Shown: positions 28,152 to 36,258 of the stretch, piece by piece | Layout: every line of letters begins with the position of its first letter | Position numbering within the stretch: position 1 is the stretch's first letter | DNA from: Massilia rubra | Lineage (GTDB): Bacteria; Pseudomonadota; Gammaproteobacteria; Burkholderiales; Burkholderiaceae_D | DNA length: 64,000 bases | Direction of reading: 5' to 3' | Assembly: GCF_011682065.1 (NCBI RefSeq) | Contig: NZ_VUYU01000017.1 | Location: forward strand, 100,509 to 164,508 | Translations under genes and position numbers: made by a program | Notes under the pieces: model-generated | What the model was told of the DNA's origin: nothing | The model's input: the letters and a program-made list of their open reading frames with translations, nothing else | Databases searched by the model: none

Positions 28152-28490
28152 ATGAATGTTATCCCCAACTATCGTACAGCCGCGCTTGCCGGCGCCTGGT
28201 GCGCCATCGGCATGGTGAGCATCGAGGCTTGGCAGGACCTCCATGCGCAGTCTGTTATTGCCGGCAACGTGGGCTTTCTCGGCGCTGCCGCCGTCTTTTT
28301 TTTCGTGCCCGTCTTTTTTTTCGTCATCGGCCGCGATACGCAATTCACGCGTACCTGGTTCTTGGGCCGGCATGAGGCGCAAGCGCACGCGAAGGTCGTC
28401 AAAAGGATGTTGGTCTGGTTTTTCAGCGCCAGTGTAGTTGGCGTGATGTTGTCCTTGGCGCAAGCCGTTGTCGCCATGCTCGTGTCATGA
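28152..28490 (+). CDS. Small three-helix membrane protein with two T8 tracts
   Basis: 112 residues from the ATG at 28152, chosen for GGAG 6 bases upstream; earlier in-frame ATGs are at 28107 and 28140. Three hydrophobic segments are seen: near residues 5-22 (AALAGAWCAIGMV), 35-58 (VGFLGAAAVFFFVPVFFFVIG) and 85-110. The middle one is encoded by a near-repeat with two runs of eight T (28296-28303 and 28314-28321), which are slip-prone. No family recognised. It lies at the tRNA-proximal end of the island and may be cargo. Confidence 0.5.
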   Translation: MNVIPNYRTAALAGAWCAIGMVSIEAWQDLHAQSVIAGNVGFLGAAAVFFFVPVFFFVIGRDTQFTRTWFLGRHEAQAHAKVVKRMLVWFFSASVVGVMLSLAQAVVAMLVS

Positions 28491-28515
28491 TGCCGCGTTG
28501 CACGGCCTGCAAGAC

Positions 28516-28543
28516 TGGTCCCTCCGACAAGAATCGAACTTGT
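28516..28543 (-). repeat. Attachment site at the 3' end of tRNA-Arg(CCT)
   Basis: The 28 bases at the tRNA 3' end that recur with two mismatches at 25594-25621. This copy belongs to the functional tRNA. Confidence 0.75.
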
Positions 28544-28590
28544 ATCCCACGCTTAGGAGGCATGTGCACTATCCATTGTGCTACGGAGAG
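28516..28590 (-). tRNA. tRNA-Arg (anticodon CCT)
   Basis: The complement folds as a full cloverleaf. The acceptor stem CTCTCCG pairs with CGGAGGG (one U-G pair), D stem GCAC pairs with GTGC, anticodon stem CATGC pairs with GCGTG around loop CTCCTAA (anticodon CCT), and T stem ACAAG pairs with CTTGT around TTCGATT. The discriminator is A and CCA is encoded. Its 3' end is duplicated at 25594-25621, so it is the attachment site of the decayed island. Confidence 0.93.
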
Positions 28591-28770
28591 GACGCTGTGA
28601 TTCGGCGATCGGCGCCCGCCTTGGCCGGCCCGGTGTCGTGAATCGACCGCAATTATAGCCGAGGTTTGTGCCCTAAATGGCGCAAATTGGGTGATCGCTG
28701 TCCCAAGTCGGTACAATGCGTGCTTCATTCATTCATCCGGCCGGTTTTCCTGCCTGCGCACTTATCCTCT

Positions 28771-30666
28771 ATGGCTGTCATTTCTCTCTCGTCGGCGCAA
28801 CTTGCGTTCGGCCACGTCGCGTTGCTCGATCACGCGGAATTTTCCCTTGAAACCACCGAGCGCGTCGGCTTGATCGGGCGCAACGGCACCGGCAAGTCCT
28901 CGCTGCTGAAAACCATCTCGGGCAAATTCAAGCTCGATGACGGCCTGTTGGTCATGCAACAAGGCATCAAAATCGCCTATGTCGAGCAGGAGCCGACCTT
29001 CGATCCCGCCATGTCGGTGTTCGACGCGGTCGCCGCCGGCATGGGCGGCCAGGCCGCCATGCTGGCCGAATACGAAGAATTGACCGGCCAGTTCGGCCAG
29101 GGCGACGATGATGCGCTGATGGAGCGCATGCACGAACTGCAAGTGCAGCTCGATGCGACCGATGGCTGGAGCATGCAAAACAAGGTCGACACCACCCTCG
29201 ACCGCTTGAGCCTGGCGGGCGAGTCGCTCATGGGCACCTTGTCGGGCGGGATGCAAAAGCGCGTCGCCCTGGCCGTGGCCCTGGTTTCCGCGCCCGACGT
29301 GCTACTGCTCGACGAGCCGACCAATCACCTCGACTTCCGCTCCATCCTGTGGCTGGAAAGCTTGCTGCGCGACTTCAAGGGCTCGGTCCTGTTCATCACC
29401 CACGATCGTAGTTTCCTCGATAACGTCGCCACCCGCATCATCGAACTCGATCGCGGCAAGCTGCTGTCTTACCCGGGCAATTTCACCGCCTACCAGACGC
29501 GCAAGGCCGAACAGCTGGAGGTCGAAGAAGTCGAAGCGGCCAAGTTCGATAAATTCCTGGCCCAGGAAGAAGTCTGGATCCGCAAGGGCGTCAAGGCGCG
29601 CCGCGTGCGCGACGAAGGCCGCGTGCGCCGCCTGGAAGCGCTGCGCCTCTTGCGCGCCGCCCGCCGCGACCAGCAAGGCCAGGTCAAGCTCGAAGTGTCC
29701 TCGGGCGAACGCTCGGGCAAGATCGTGGCGGACCTGGAAAACGTCAACAAGTCCTACGGCGACAAAGTCATCGTCAAGGACTTCAGCGGCACCATCATGC
29801 GCGGCGACAAGGTTGGCCTGATCGGCGCCAACGGCGCCGGCAAGACCACCTTGCTGAAAATGATCCTCGGCGAAGAACAGGCCGACAGCGGTTCGGTCCG
29901 CCTCGGCACCAAGCTGCAGGTCGCGTATTTCGACCAGATGCGCGCCCAGCTCAACGAGGAGGCGAACCTGATGGAAACCATCGCCCCGGGCAGCGACTGG
30001 GTCGAGGTCAACGGCGCGCGCAAGCACGTCATGACCTACCTGAACGACTTCCTGTTCGCGCCGGAACGCGCCCGTTCGCCGGTCAAGTCGCTCTCCGGCG
30101 GCGAACGCAACCGACTGCTGCTGGCGCGCCTGTTCGCCAAGCCGGCCAACTGCCTGGTGCTCGATGAACCGACCAACGATCTGGACATCGACACCCTCGA
30201 ATTGCTCGAAGAGTTGTTGGAAGACTACACCGGCACCGTGTTCCTGGTCAGCCACGATCGTACCTTCCTCGACAATGTCGTCACCCAGGTGGTCGTCGCC
30301 GAAGGCGAGGGCATGTGGCGCGAGTTCGTCGGCGGCTACACCGACTGGGAACGCGTGAAATCCCAGAGCCCGGCGCCGGCGGCCAAGGTCCCTGTTAAAG
30401 TTACTGCAACAACTCCTGGCGTTCCCGTTGCCAAAAAGGTAAAATTAAGTAACAAGGAACAGCGCGAGCTCGAAGAGCTGCCATTATTGATAGCCAGCCT
30501 GGAGGACGAGCAATCGGCCATCACGCAGCAACTCAATGCACCGGACTTTTACAGGACCAACCCAGCCGACGCCAAGCGCCTCAATACGCGCTTTGCCGAC
30601 ATCGATCAGCTTCTGAGCGATGCGCTGGAAAAATGGGAACTGATCGAAGCCCGTTCAAAGGGATGA
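28771..30666 (+). CDS. uup: ABC-F family ATPase (Uup-like)
   Basis: 631 residues from the ATG at 28771; a longer frame reaches back to 28666 without homology. Two ABC cassettes without membrane segments: the first has GRNGTGKSS, LSGGMQKR and DEPTNHLD, the second GANGAGKTT, LSGGERNR and DEPTNDLD. Both have the family's linker, here rich in Arg (KARRVRDEGRVRRLEALR), and a C-terminal coiled coil after a Pro/Ala/Val linker, which is typical of Uup. ABC-F proteins act on the ribosome E-site; Uup also binds DNA and lowers precise transposon excision. It is a housekeeping gene next to the island. Confidence 0.9.
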   Translation: MAVISLSSAQLAFGHVALLDHAEFSLETTERVGLIGRNGTGKSSLLKTISGKFKLDDGLLVMQQGIKIAYVEQEPTFDPAMSVFDAVAAGMGGQAAMLAEYEELTGQFGQGDDDALMERMHELQVQLDATDGWSMQNKVDTTLDRLSLAGESLMGTLSGGMQKRVALAVALVSAPDVLLLDEPTNHLDFRSILWLESLLRDFKGSVLFITHDRSFLDNVATRIIELDRGKLLSYPGNFTAYQTRKAEQLEVEEVEAAKFDKFLAQEEVWIRKGVKARRVRDEGRVRRLEALRLLRAARRDQQGQVKLEVSSGERSGKIVADLENVNKSYGDKVIVKDFSGTIMRGDKVGLIGANGAGKTTLLKMILGEEQADSGSVRLGTKLQVAYFDQMRAQLNEEANLMETIAPGSDWVEVNGARKHVMTYLNDFLFAPERARSPVKSLSGGERNRLLLARLFAKPANCLVLDEPTNDLDIDTLELLEELLEDYTGTVFLVSHDRTFLDNVVTQVVVAEGEGMWREFVGGYTDWERVKSQSPAPAAKVPVKVTATTPGVPVAKKVKLSNKEQRELEELPLLIASLEDEQSAITQQLNAPDFYRTNPADAKRLNTRFADIDQLLSDALEKWELIEARSKG

Positions 30667-30716
30667 TCACCAACGCATAAACAGGAGCAGGCAGCATGCC
30701 TGGCAGATGAAGAACC

Positions 30717-31436
30717 ATGTCCGAACGCAATGAACAACACGACCTGACGGCGCCTGCCGCTGCCAACGTTCCGATGTTCAGCCGCGCGGCATGGTCCCGC
30801 ATCCTGCCTTTCCTGGTTTATATCTCCTTCATCATCGCGGTCGATGTGCTGGCCCGCCTGGGCGTGGACCTCCAGGCGCTGCGCTGGATGTACGCGCTCA
30901 AGATCGGCGCCGTCCTGGCCACCCTGGCCTGGTTCTGGCGCGACTACACCGAATTGCACCGCTGGGATGCGGGCCCGCTGGCTGTCGCCGTCGCCATTGC
31001 CACCGGCGTGCTGGTGCTGGTGCTGTGGGTCAGCCTGAACGCCAGCTGGATGATCATCGGCGCGCCCGATGGCTTCAATCCCACCACCGACGGCCAGGTC
31101 GACTGGCTGATGGTGGCCGTGCGCATCGCCGGCGCCGCCCTGGTGGTCCCGCTCATGGAAGAACTGTTCTGGCGTTCCTTCCTGATGCGCTGGATCGATT
31201 CGGATCATTTCCAATTGCTTGATCCAGCGCAAATAAGCCTCAAAAGTTTTGTGATCGGGGTCGTGCTGTTTGGATTTGAGCATAACCTGTGGCTGGCCGG
31301 GATGGTCGCCGGCGCCGCCTATTCCCTGTTGTACATGAAACAACGCAGCCTGTGGACTTCCATCCTCGCGCATGCCGTCACCAACGGCCTTCTCGGGGTG
31401 TGGATTGTGCGAACAGGAAATTGGACATACTGGTAA
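30717..31436 (+). CDS. CPBP-family intramembrane protease, exosortase-associated
   Basis: 239 residues with six or more membrane helices. The CPBP (CAAX protease/bacteriocin-processing) motifs are intact: EELFWRSFLMR (EExxxR) near 150-160, FGFEHNLW, and SILAHAVTNGLLG with the second His. A subgroup of this family sits at the head of exosortase/EPS loci in betaproteobacteria, as here. A glutamate-dependent protease cutting within the membrane is the family role; a substrate linked to sorting or EPS is inferred from context. First gene of the EPS region. Confidence 0.85.
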   Translation: MSERNEQHDLTAPAAANVPMFSRAAWSRILPFLVYISFIIAVDVLARLGVDLQALRWMYALKIGAVLATLAWFWRDYTELHRWDAGPLAVAVAIATGVLVLVLWVSLNASWMIIGAPDGFNPTTDGQVDWLMVAVRIAGAALVVPLMEELFWRSFLMRWIDSDHFQLLDPAQISLKSFVIGVVLFGFEHNLWLAGMVAGAAYSLLYMKQRSLWTSILAHAVTNGLLGVWIVRTGNWTYW

Positions 31437-31476
31437 TATCTCGCCAATTCGAAATGACTTGAACAAAGACTAACAA

Positions 31477-32721
31477 ATGCCTTCACCTTTGCCATCCTCT
31501 CAGCACCGTCCGCGCGTCGCCCCGCGCGTCGCGTCGCGCGCCCTGGCGCTGGCCCTCGCCCTGGGCGCCGTCGCCGGCGGCCCGGCCTGGGCCGGACCGT
31601 CCGATGCGCTGCACGTTTACGGCGGCCTCGGCTATTTTTACGACGACAACCTGTTCCGCTTGAGCGATGAGGCGCCCGGTTACGACAACCAGCGCAGCGA
31701 TTCGTCGCGCCAGAGCGTGGTCGGGGTCTTGTTCGATAAAACCTACAGCCGCCAGCGCATCCAGGCCCAGGGCAAGCTGTCGAAAGTGGCTTTTTCGCAT
31801 TTCAAGCAACTCGACTACGACGGCAAGGATTTTCAGGGCACCTGGAACTGGCAGCTGGCCAACCATCTCGAAGGCAGCCTGGGCGCGACCTATGCCCAGA
31901 CCTTGGCGCCGTACACCGATTTCCAGAGCCGCGAGCGCAACTTGCGGGTGCAGCGGCGCCAGTTTGCCGACGCCGCCTGGCGCATGCACCCGAGCTGGCG
32001 CGTGCGCGGGGCCGCCTCGCGCGACAAATATACCTATGAGCTGAGCGCCCAGCGCTACAACGACCGCACCGAAGACGCGGTGGAAGCGGGCTTCGACTAT
32101 CTGCCGCGCAGCGGCAGCACGGCCGGCCTGGTGCTACGCCGCCTCTCCGGCAAGTATTTGAACGAGCGCATCCTGGGCGGCGTGGTGCGCGACGACGATT
32201 ACGAGCAGGATGAACTGAAGGCGCGCATCGTCTGGCGCGCCACCCCGACCACCACGGTGCAGACGCTGGCCGGCTACGCCAGGCGCAAGAATGCCCAGTC
32301 CGGCCCGCGCGACGTCAGCGGCTTTAACGGGCGCGTCACCGCCAGCTTCAATCCGCGCCAGAAACTGCGCCTCAATACCGCCGTGTGGCGCGAGTTTTCC
32401 GCCATCGAGAACTACTTCTATACCTTCAGCCTGAACCGCGGCGCCAGCGCCGGCGCCAGTTGGGACGCCAGCGCCAAGGTGCGCGTGGACGCCAACATGA
32501 GCGTGGAACAGCGCTCCTACGAAGGACGGCTGCTCAATAATTCGCCGGACGACCTGAGCGACACGCTGCGCCAGGCGAGCGTGGGCGCGAGCTGGTCGCC
32601 CCTGCAAACAGTGCAATTTTCTACCTCTTTCATCCACCAGGAGCGCAGCGGCGCGCAGTTCCTCGGTAATGGAAGTTTCAAGGCGAACACAGTTTCGGTG
32701 AACGCCAATGCGCAGTTCTAA
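31477..32721 (+). CDS. epsL: EpsL-like outer-membrane beta-barrel of the exosortase B-linked EPS system
   Basis: 414 residues with a long Arg-rich signal peptide ending near AWAGPSDALH. The mature protein alternates polar and hydrophobic residues with many Tyr, Phe and Asn (GGLGYFYDDNLFRLSDE, in part), and ends in an aromatic-type outer-membrane tail (VNANAQF). The start region and length fit the EpsL family, a putative barrel found with EpsDEFG and exosortase B. It probably forms or aids the outer-membrane pore for the polymer. It follows the CPBP protease by 40 bases. Confidence 0.8.
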   Translation: MPSPLPSSQHRPRVAPRVASRALALALALGAVAGGPAWAGPSDALHVYGGLGYFYDDNLFRLSDEAPGYDNQRSDSSRQSVVGVLFDKTYSRQRIQAQGKLSKVAFSHFKQLDYDGKDFQGTWNWQLANHLEGSLGATYAQTLAPYTDFQSRERNLRVQRRQFADAAWRMHPSWRVRGAASRDKYTYELSAQRYNDRTEDAVEAGFDYLPRSGSTAGLVLRRLSGKYLNERILGGVVRDDDYEQDELKARIVWRATPTTTVQTLAGYARRKNAQSGPRDVSGFNGRVTASFNPRQKLRLNTAVWREFSAIENYFYTFSLNRGASAGASWDASAKVRVDANMSVEQRSYEGRLLNNSPDDLSDTLRQASVGASWSPLQTVQFSTSFIHQERSGAQFLGNGSFKANTVSVNANAQF

Positions 32722-32729
32722 AGGTGCCC

Positions 32730-34112
32730 ATGACGGTCAATGACATCCCCTTAATTTCGTTTTTCCAGCGCGTGCTCGATCCCCTGATCATCATGGGGAC
32801 CCTGTATGTGTCGTCGATGTACTTCCATGAACCGTTCACGGGGTATTCGCTGGTATTGATGATTCTCGCGTTCTTCGTGTCCTCGGCCGTCTACCAGCAC
32901 GTCGACCCTTACCGCACCTGGCGCAGCGGGCGCATGGTCGCCTATGTGCGCGACACCGTGTTCGGCTGGGTGCTGACCGTGTGCGTGCTGCTGTTTCTCG
33001 GTTCGGCCAGCGGCCTGTCGGGTTATTACGACAAGCAAGTGGTGCTGGCCTGGTTCGTCGCCACCCCGCTCGTGATGCTGGTCAGCCACCTGGCGGTGCG
33101 GCGCGTCTCCGTCGGTCCCGGCAACAATACCGAGATGCGCTCGGTGGTGGTGATCGGCGCCAACGACGTCGGCATCAAGTTCGCCGGCATCTGCGAGCGC
33201 CACAAGAACCTGTTCATGCGCGTGTATGGCTTTTTCGACGACCGCACCGAAGACCGCCATCCGGCCAACCTCGGTCATCCGATGCTGGGCAAGATGGCCG
33301 ATATCGCCGCCTATGTGCGCGAACATAACATCAAGATGATCTTTATCAGCCAGCCGATTTCGGCCCAGCCGCGCATCCGCAAGCTGCTCGACGAGCTGCA
33401 GGACACCACGGCCTCGGTCTACTTCCTGCCCGATATCTATATCTTCGACCTGATGCAGGCGCGCTTCGACAACGTCGGCGGCATGCCCGTGATCGCCATC
33501 TGCGAAACCCCGTTCATGGGCTTGAACAGCATGATCAAGCGCAGCAGCGATATCGTGCTCGGCCTGGTCATCCAGTTGATGTTGCTGCCGATCATGTTGG
33601 TCATCGCCGCCGCCGTCAAATTCACTTCGCCCGGACCGGTGATCTTCCGCCAGCGCCGCTACGGCCTGTACGGCGAAGAGATCATCGTCTACAAGTTCCG
33701 CTCGATGACGGTGACCGAGAATGGCGACACCGTGGTGCAGGCGCGCAAGGGCGACCAGCGCATCACCCGGGTCGGCGCCTTCTTGCGCAAGAGTTCGCTC
33801 GACGAGTTGCCCCAGTTCTTTAATGTGTTGCAGGGGCGCATGAGCATTGTCGGGCCGCGCCCGCACGCGGTGGCGCACAATGAGCAGTACCGCAAACTGA
33901 TCAAGGGCTACATGCTGCGCCACAAGGTCAAGCCCGGCATCACCGGCTGGGCCCAGGTCAACGGCATGCGCGGCGAGACCGAAACGCTGGACAAGATGGA
34001 AGCGCGGATCCAGTACGATCTCGACTACCTGCGCAGCTGGTCGCTCTGGCTCGACCTGTGGATCATCGTCAAGACAGTGAAAGTGGTGTTCAGCCGCGAA
34101 AACGCGCACTGA
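32730..34112 (+). CDS. Undecaprenyl-phosphate hexose-1-phosphate transferase (EPS initiating enzyme)
   Basis: 460 residues from the ATG at 32730 (AAGGTG just before). N-terminal four or five membrane helices, a Rossmann-like cytosolic domain (VVVIGANDVGIKFAGI), another membrane helix, and a C-terminal bacterial sugar transferase domain: RSSDIVLG, KFRSM, LRKSSLDELPQFFNV, GPRPHA and KPGITGWAQVNG. It moves a sugar-1-phosphate, probably glucose, from UDP-sugar to undecaprenyl phosphate, the first step of repeat-unit assembly. The stop of epsL is 6 bases upstream, so the genes are coupled. Confidence 0.9.
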   Translation: MTVNDIPLISFFQRVLDPLIIMGTLYVSSMYFHEPFTGYSLVLMILAFFVSSAVYQHVDPYRTWRSGRMVAYVRDTVFGWVLTVCVLLFLGSASGLSGYYDKQVVLAWFVATPLVMLVSHLAVRRVSVGPGNNTEMRSVVVIGANDVGIKFAGICERHKNLFMRVYGFFDDRTEDRHPANLGHPMLGKMADIAAYVREHNIKMIFISQPISAQPRIRKLLDELQDTTASVYFLPDIYIFDLMQARFDNVGGMPVIAICETPFMGLNSMIKRSSDIVLGLVIQLMLLPIMLVIAAAVKFTSPGPVIFRQRRYGLYGEEIIVYKFRSMTVTENGDTVVQARKGDQRITRVGAFLRKSSLDELPQFFNVLQGRMSIVGPRPHAVAHNEQYRKLIKGYMLRHKVKPGITGWAQVNGMRGETETLDKMEARIQYDLDYLRSWSLWLDLWIIVKTVKVVFSRENAH

Positions 34113-34245
34113 GCCTGTGCCGGCAGGCCGGCGGAAGCTCTGCTTGTTGCAGGGGCGGATTAAGAGAAGCTTAAGCCTCTGCCGCAGTGCAGCAAAGTTG
34201 TTTCGCTGTCATCGCTAACGCGTTAAAATGAAGCCCTGCTGGTGT

Positions 34246-34267
34246 GCTCCGGAACAGTCCGGCGAGC
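34246..34267 (+). promoter_or_regulatory. Hairpin in the leader before epsD
   Basis: GCTC-CGGA, loop ACAG, TCCG, two unpaired bases, GAGC: an 8-bp interrupted stem within the 274-base gap between the initiating transferase and epsD. The gap is AT-rich towards 34300-34386 and probably holds a promoter of its own. The hairpin could be a leader structure or an attenuator; there is no T tract directly after it. Confidence 0.35.
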
Positions 34268-34386
34268 ATGATGCGGGGCGGAATAACGGCGCCATTTAAA
34301 CGCATCGATTTGCCGATATGTGTAATAATCCCGGCAATGTCGTTGTGTATTAATCAAGCTTTATAACAAAAAAATCGAGGACCAAA

Positions 34387-35379
34387 TTGAACAACTCCAC
34401 CCTGGCCATGTCGCCGCCTTCACACAAACGTTTGCTGTGCGCCGCCCTGATGGTTGCGCTGGCCGGACTGGCCGGCTGCGGCAATAAAGACAGCAAACCC
34501 AAAGTGGGGCAAGCGCTGGTCAGCGTTAATGGAGAAGAGATCACCGAAATGCAGCTGAGCGAGGAGCTGATGCTGGCCAACGTGCCGCCGGCCCAGCAGA
34601 CCGACGCCAGCAAGAAGCTGGTCGAAGCCCTGATCGACCGCCAGTTGCTGCAAAACGAAGCGGCCAAAGACAAGACCGACCGCGACCCCAAAGTGGTGCA
34701 GGCGATCGAACGGGCCAAGGCCCTGATCATCGCCCAGGCCTACATGCAGAAAAAAGTCGGCAGCGTGGCCCGTCCGACCCCCGCTGAAGTGAATGGTTAC
34801 TACACCCAGAACCCGGATTTCTTTGCCAACCGCAAGCAGTTCGACATGAAGCAACTGGTCATCCAGTCCAAGGACTTGAGCGAGCAAGTCAAGACCGTGG
34901 CCGAGAACGCCAAGTCGCTGGACGACGTCGCCGCCTGGTTCGACGCCAACAAGGTCAAGTACATGCGCACCCAGGCCTCGCGCACCACGTCCGACCTGGC
35001 GCCGGAAATGTCGGCCAAGCTGAAAAGCATGCCGAAGAACCAGCTGTTCATCGTCAAGGAAGGCGAGCGCAGCATGCTGGTCTCGATCGTCGACGTGCGC
35101 GACAACCCGGCCACGCTCGAGGTGGCGGCGCCGCAGATCGAGAAATTCCTGTTCAACAAGCGTACCAAGGACGCCGCCGATGCCGAGCTCAAACGCTTGC
35201 GCACGGCCGCCAAGATCGATTACCTGAAGGCCCCGACCCTGGCCGCCGCCCCGGTCGCTCCGGTCGCCGCGACGCCAGCGCCGGCGCCGGCGCCCGTCGC
35301 GCCAGCCCCGGCCGAGCCAGCGGCAACGCCGGCCGCCGACGATGCCGCCACCGCGCGCGGCGTGGCCGGCCTGAAATAA
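34387..35379 (+). CDS. epsD: EpsD-family lipoprotein, peptidyl-prolyl isomerase-like
   Basis: 330 residues with a TTG start at 34387, supported by GAGGA 6 bases upstream. The N-terminus is a lipoprotein signal (ALMVALAGLAGC), then a SurA-like helical part (VNGEEITEMQLSEEL) and a parvulin-type domain, ending in an Ala/Pro-rich tail. EpsD proteins are part of exosortase-linked EPS export systems; the family resembles periplasmic chaperone/isomerases. It leads the epsDEFG block. The Ala/Pro tail (about 280-325) is low complexity. Confidence 0.85.
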   Translation: MNNSTLAMSPPSHKRLLCAALMVALAGLAGCGNKDSKPKVGQALVSVNGEEITEMQLSEELMLANVPPAQQTDASKKLVEALIDRQLLQNEAAKDKTDRDPKVVQAIERAKALIIAQAYMQKKVGSVARPTPAEVNGYYTQNPDFFANRKQFDMKQLVIQSKDLSEQVKTVAENAKSLDDVAAWFDANKVKYMRTQASRTTSDLAPEMSAKLKSMPKNQLFIVKEGERSMLVSIVDVRDNPATLEVAAPQIEKFLFNKRTKDAADAELKRLRTAAKIDYLKAPTLAAAPVAPVAATPAPAPAPVAPAPAEPAATPAADDAATARGVAGLK

Positions 35380-35428
35380 GCGGCCCGGCCGCCGTTCCGA
35401 CAAACTGAAACTGATGAAGGTGACTTAC

Positions 35429-36217
35429 ATGAAAACACTGGTACACGGCCTGATGGCTTTTTTGACGACATTGACAATGGGCGCGGCCATGGCGGCCGAC
35501 TTGCCGCTCGGACCGGGCGACGTGCTCAAGGTCTCCGTCTACGGCAGCCCCGACCTGACCCTGGAAACCCGGGTCAGCGAAGGCGGCAATATCAGCTATC
35601 CGCTGATCGGCCAGGTGCCGGTTGCCGGCCTGTCGGCCGCCGCCGCGGAAAAAAAGATCGCTTCCATGCTGGAAGCGGGCAACTTCGTCAAGAAGCCGCA
35701 AGTAAACGTCATCGTCACCGCCGTGCAGAGCCAGCAGGTGTCGGTGCTGGGGCAGGTTAACCGTCCAGGCCGTTACCCGATCGAAGGCAAGCGCAGCCTG
35801 ATCGACTTGCTGGCCATGGCCGGCGGCATCAACGGCGAAGGCGGCGACCGTCTCAGCCTGATCCGCACCCGCGACGGCAAGACCACGCGCGAAGAGATCG
35901 ACGTCATCGAGATGGTCCGCAACGGCCAGCTGAACAAGGATTACGTTTTGTCCGGCAACGACGTCCTGTACGTCGAGCGCGCACCCAAGTTCTATATCTA
36001 TGGCGAAGTCCAGCGTCCGGGCGCGTTCCGCCTCGAGCGTTCGATGACCGTGGTGCAAGCCCTGTCGGCCGGCGGTGGCCTGTCCATGCGCGGCACCGAA
36101 CGCGGCTTGGTGATCAAGCGCCGCGATGCGGATGGCAAGATCCGCCTGATCGACGCCAAGCAGGACGACCTGCTGCAAGTGGACGATGTCGTCTTCGTCA
36201 AGGAAAGCTGGTTCTGA
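35429..36217 (+). CDS. epsE: EpsE-family polysaccharide export protein (Wza-like)
   Basis: 262 residues from the ATG at 35429 (AAGGTGA 5 bases upstream; another ATG at 35414 lacks a site). Signal peptide MKTLVHGLMAFLTTLTMGAAMA with no lipobox Cys, then the Poly_export domain (LGPGDVLKVSVYGSPDLT) and SLBB repeats (VSVLGQVNRPGRYPIEG; YIYGEVQRPGAFRLE). Forms the periplasmic/outer-membrane part of the export channel. Unlike Wza it lacks a lipid anchor and a long C-terminal helix, so it probably works with EpsL. Confidence 0.9.
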   Translation: MKTLVHGLMAFLTTLTMGAAMAADLPLGPGDVLKVSVYGSPDLTLETRVSEGGNISYPLIGQVPVAGLSAAAAEKKIASMLEAGNFVKKPQVNVIVTAVQSQQVSVLGQVNRPGRYPIEGKRSLIDLLAMAGGINGEGGDRLSLIRTRDGKTTREEIDVIEMVRNGQLNKDYVLSGNDVLYVERAPKFYIYGEVQRPGAFRLERSMTVVQALSAGGGLSMRGTERGLVIKRRDADGKIRLIDAKQDDLLQVDDVVFVKESWF

Positions 36218-36258
36218 TTTCCCGGTCCCGGCCGCCGCACCACTTTGAGAGTTGCTAA

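Larger units (their letters stand above)
25594..28543. mobile_element. Decayed genomic island integrated in tRNA-Arg(CCT)
   Basis: About 2.95 kb bounded by a 28-bp direct repeat, one copy of which is the 3' end of an intact tRNA gene. Inside are the C-terminal piece of a tyrosine recombinase with an internal stop, a frameshifted helix-turn-helix gene, a PEP-CTERM protein gene, a truncated tRNA-Ser-like sequence, an IS4-family transposase fragment and a small membrane protein. Composition is less GC-rich than the flanks. Since the integrase is broken, the element cannot move on its own. A larger ancestor that lost most of its cargo is the simplest reading. Confidence 0.7.

Noticed and set aside
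34300..34386. A sigma-54 type promoter before epsD
   Set aside because: GGC-like pieces are present, but no GG/GC pair with the required spacing was found.
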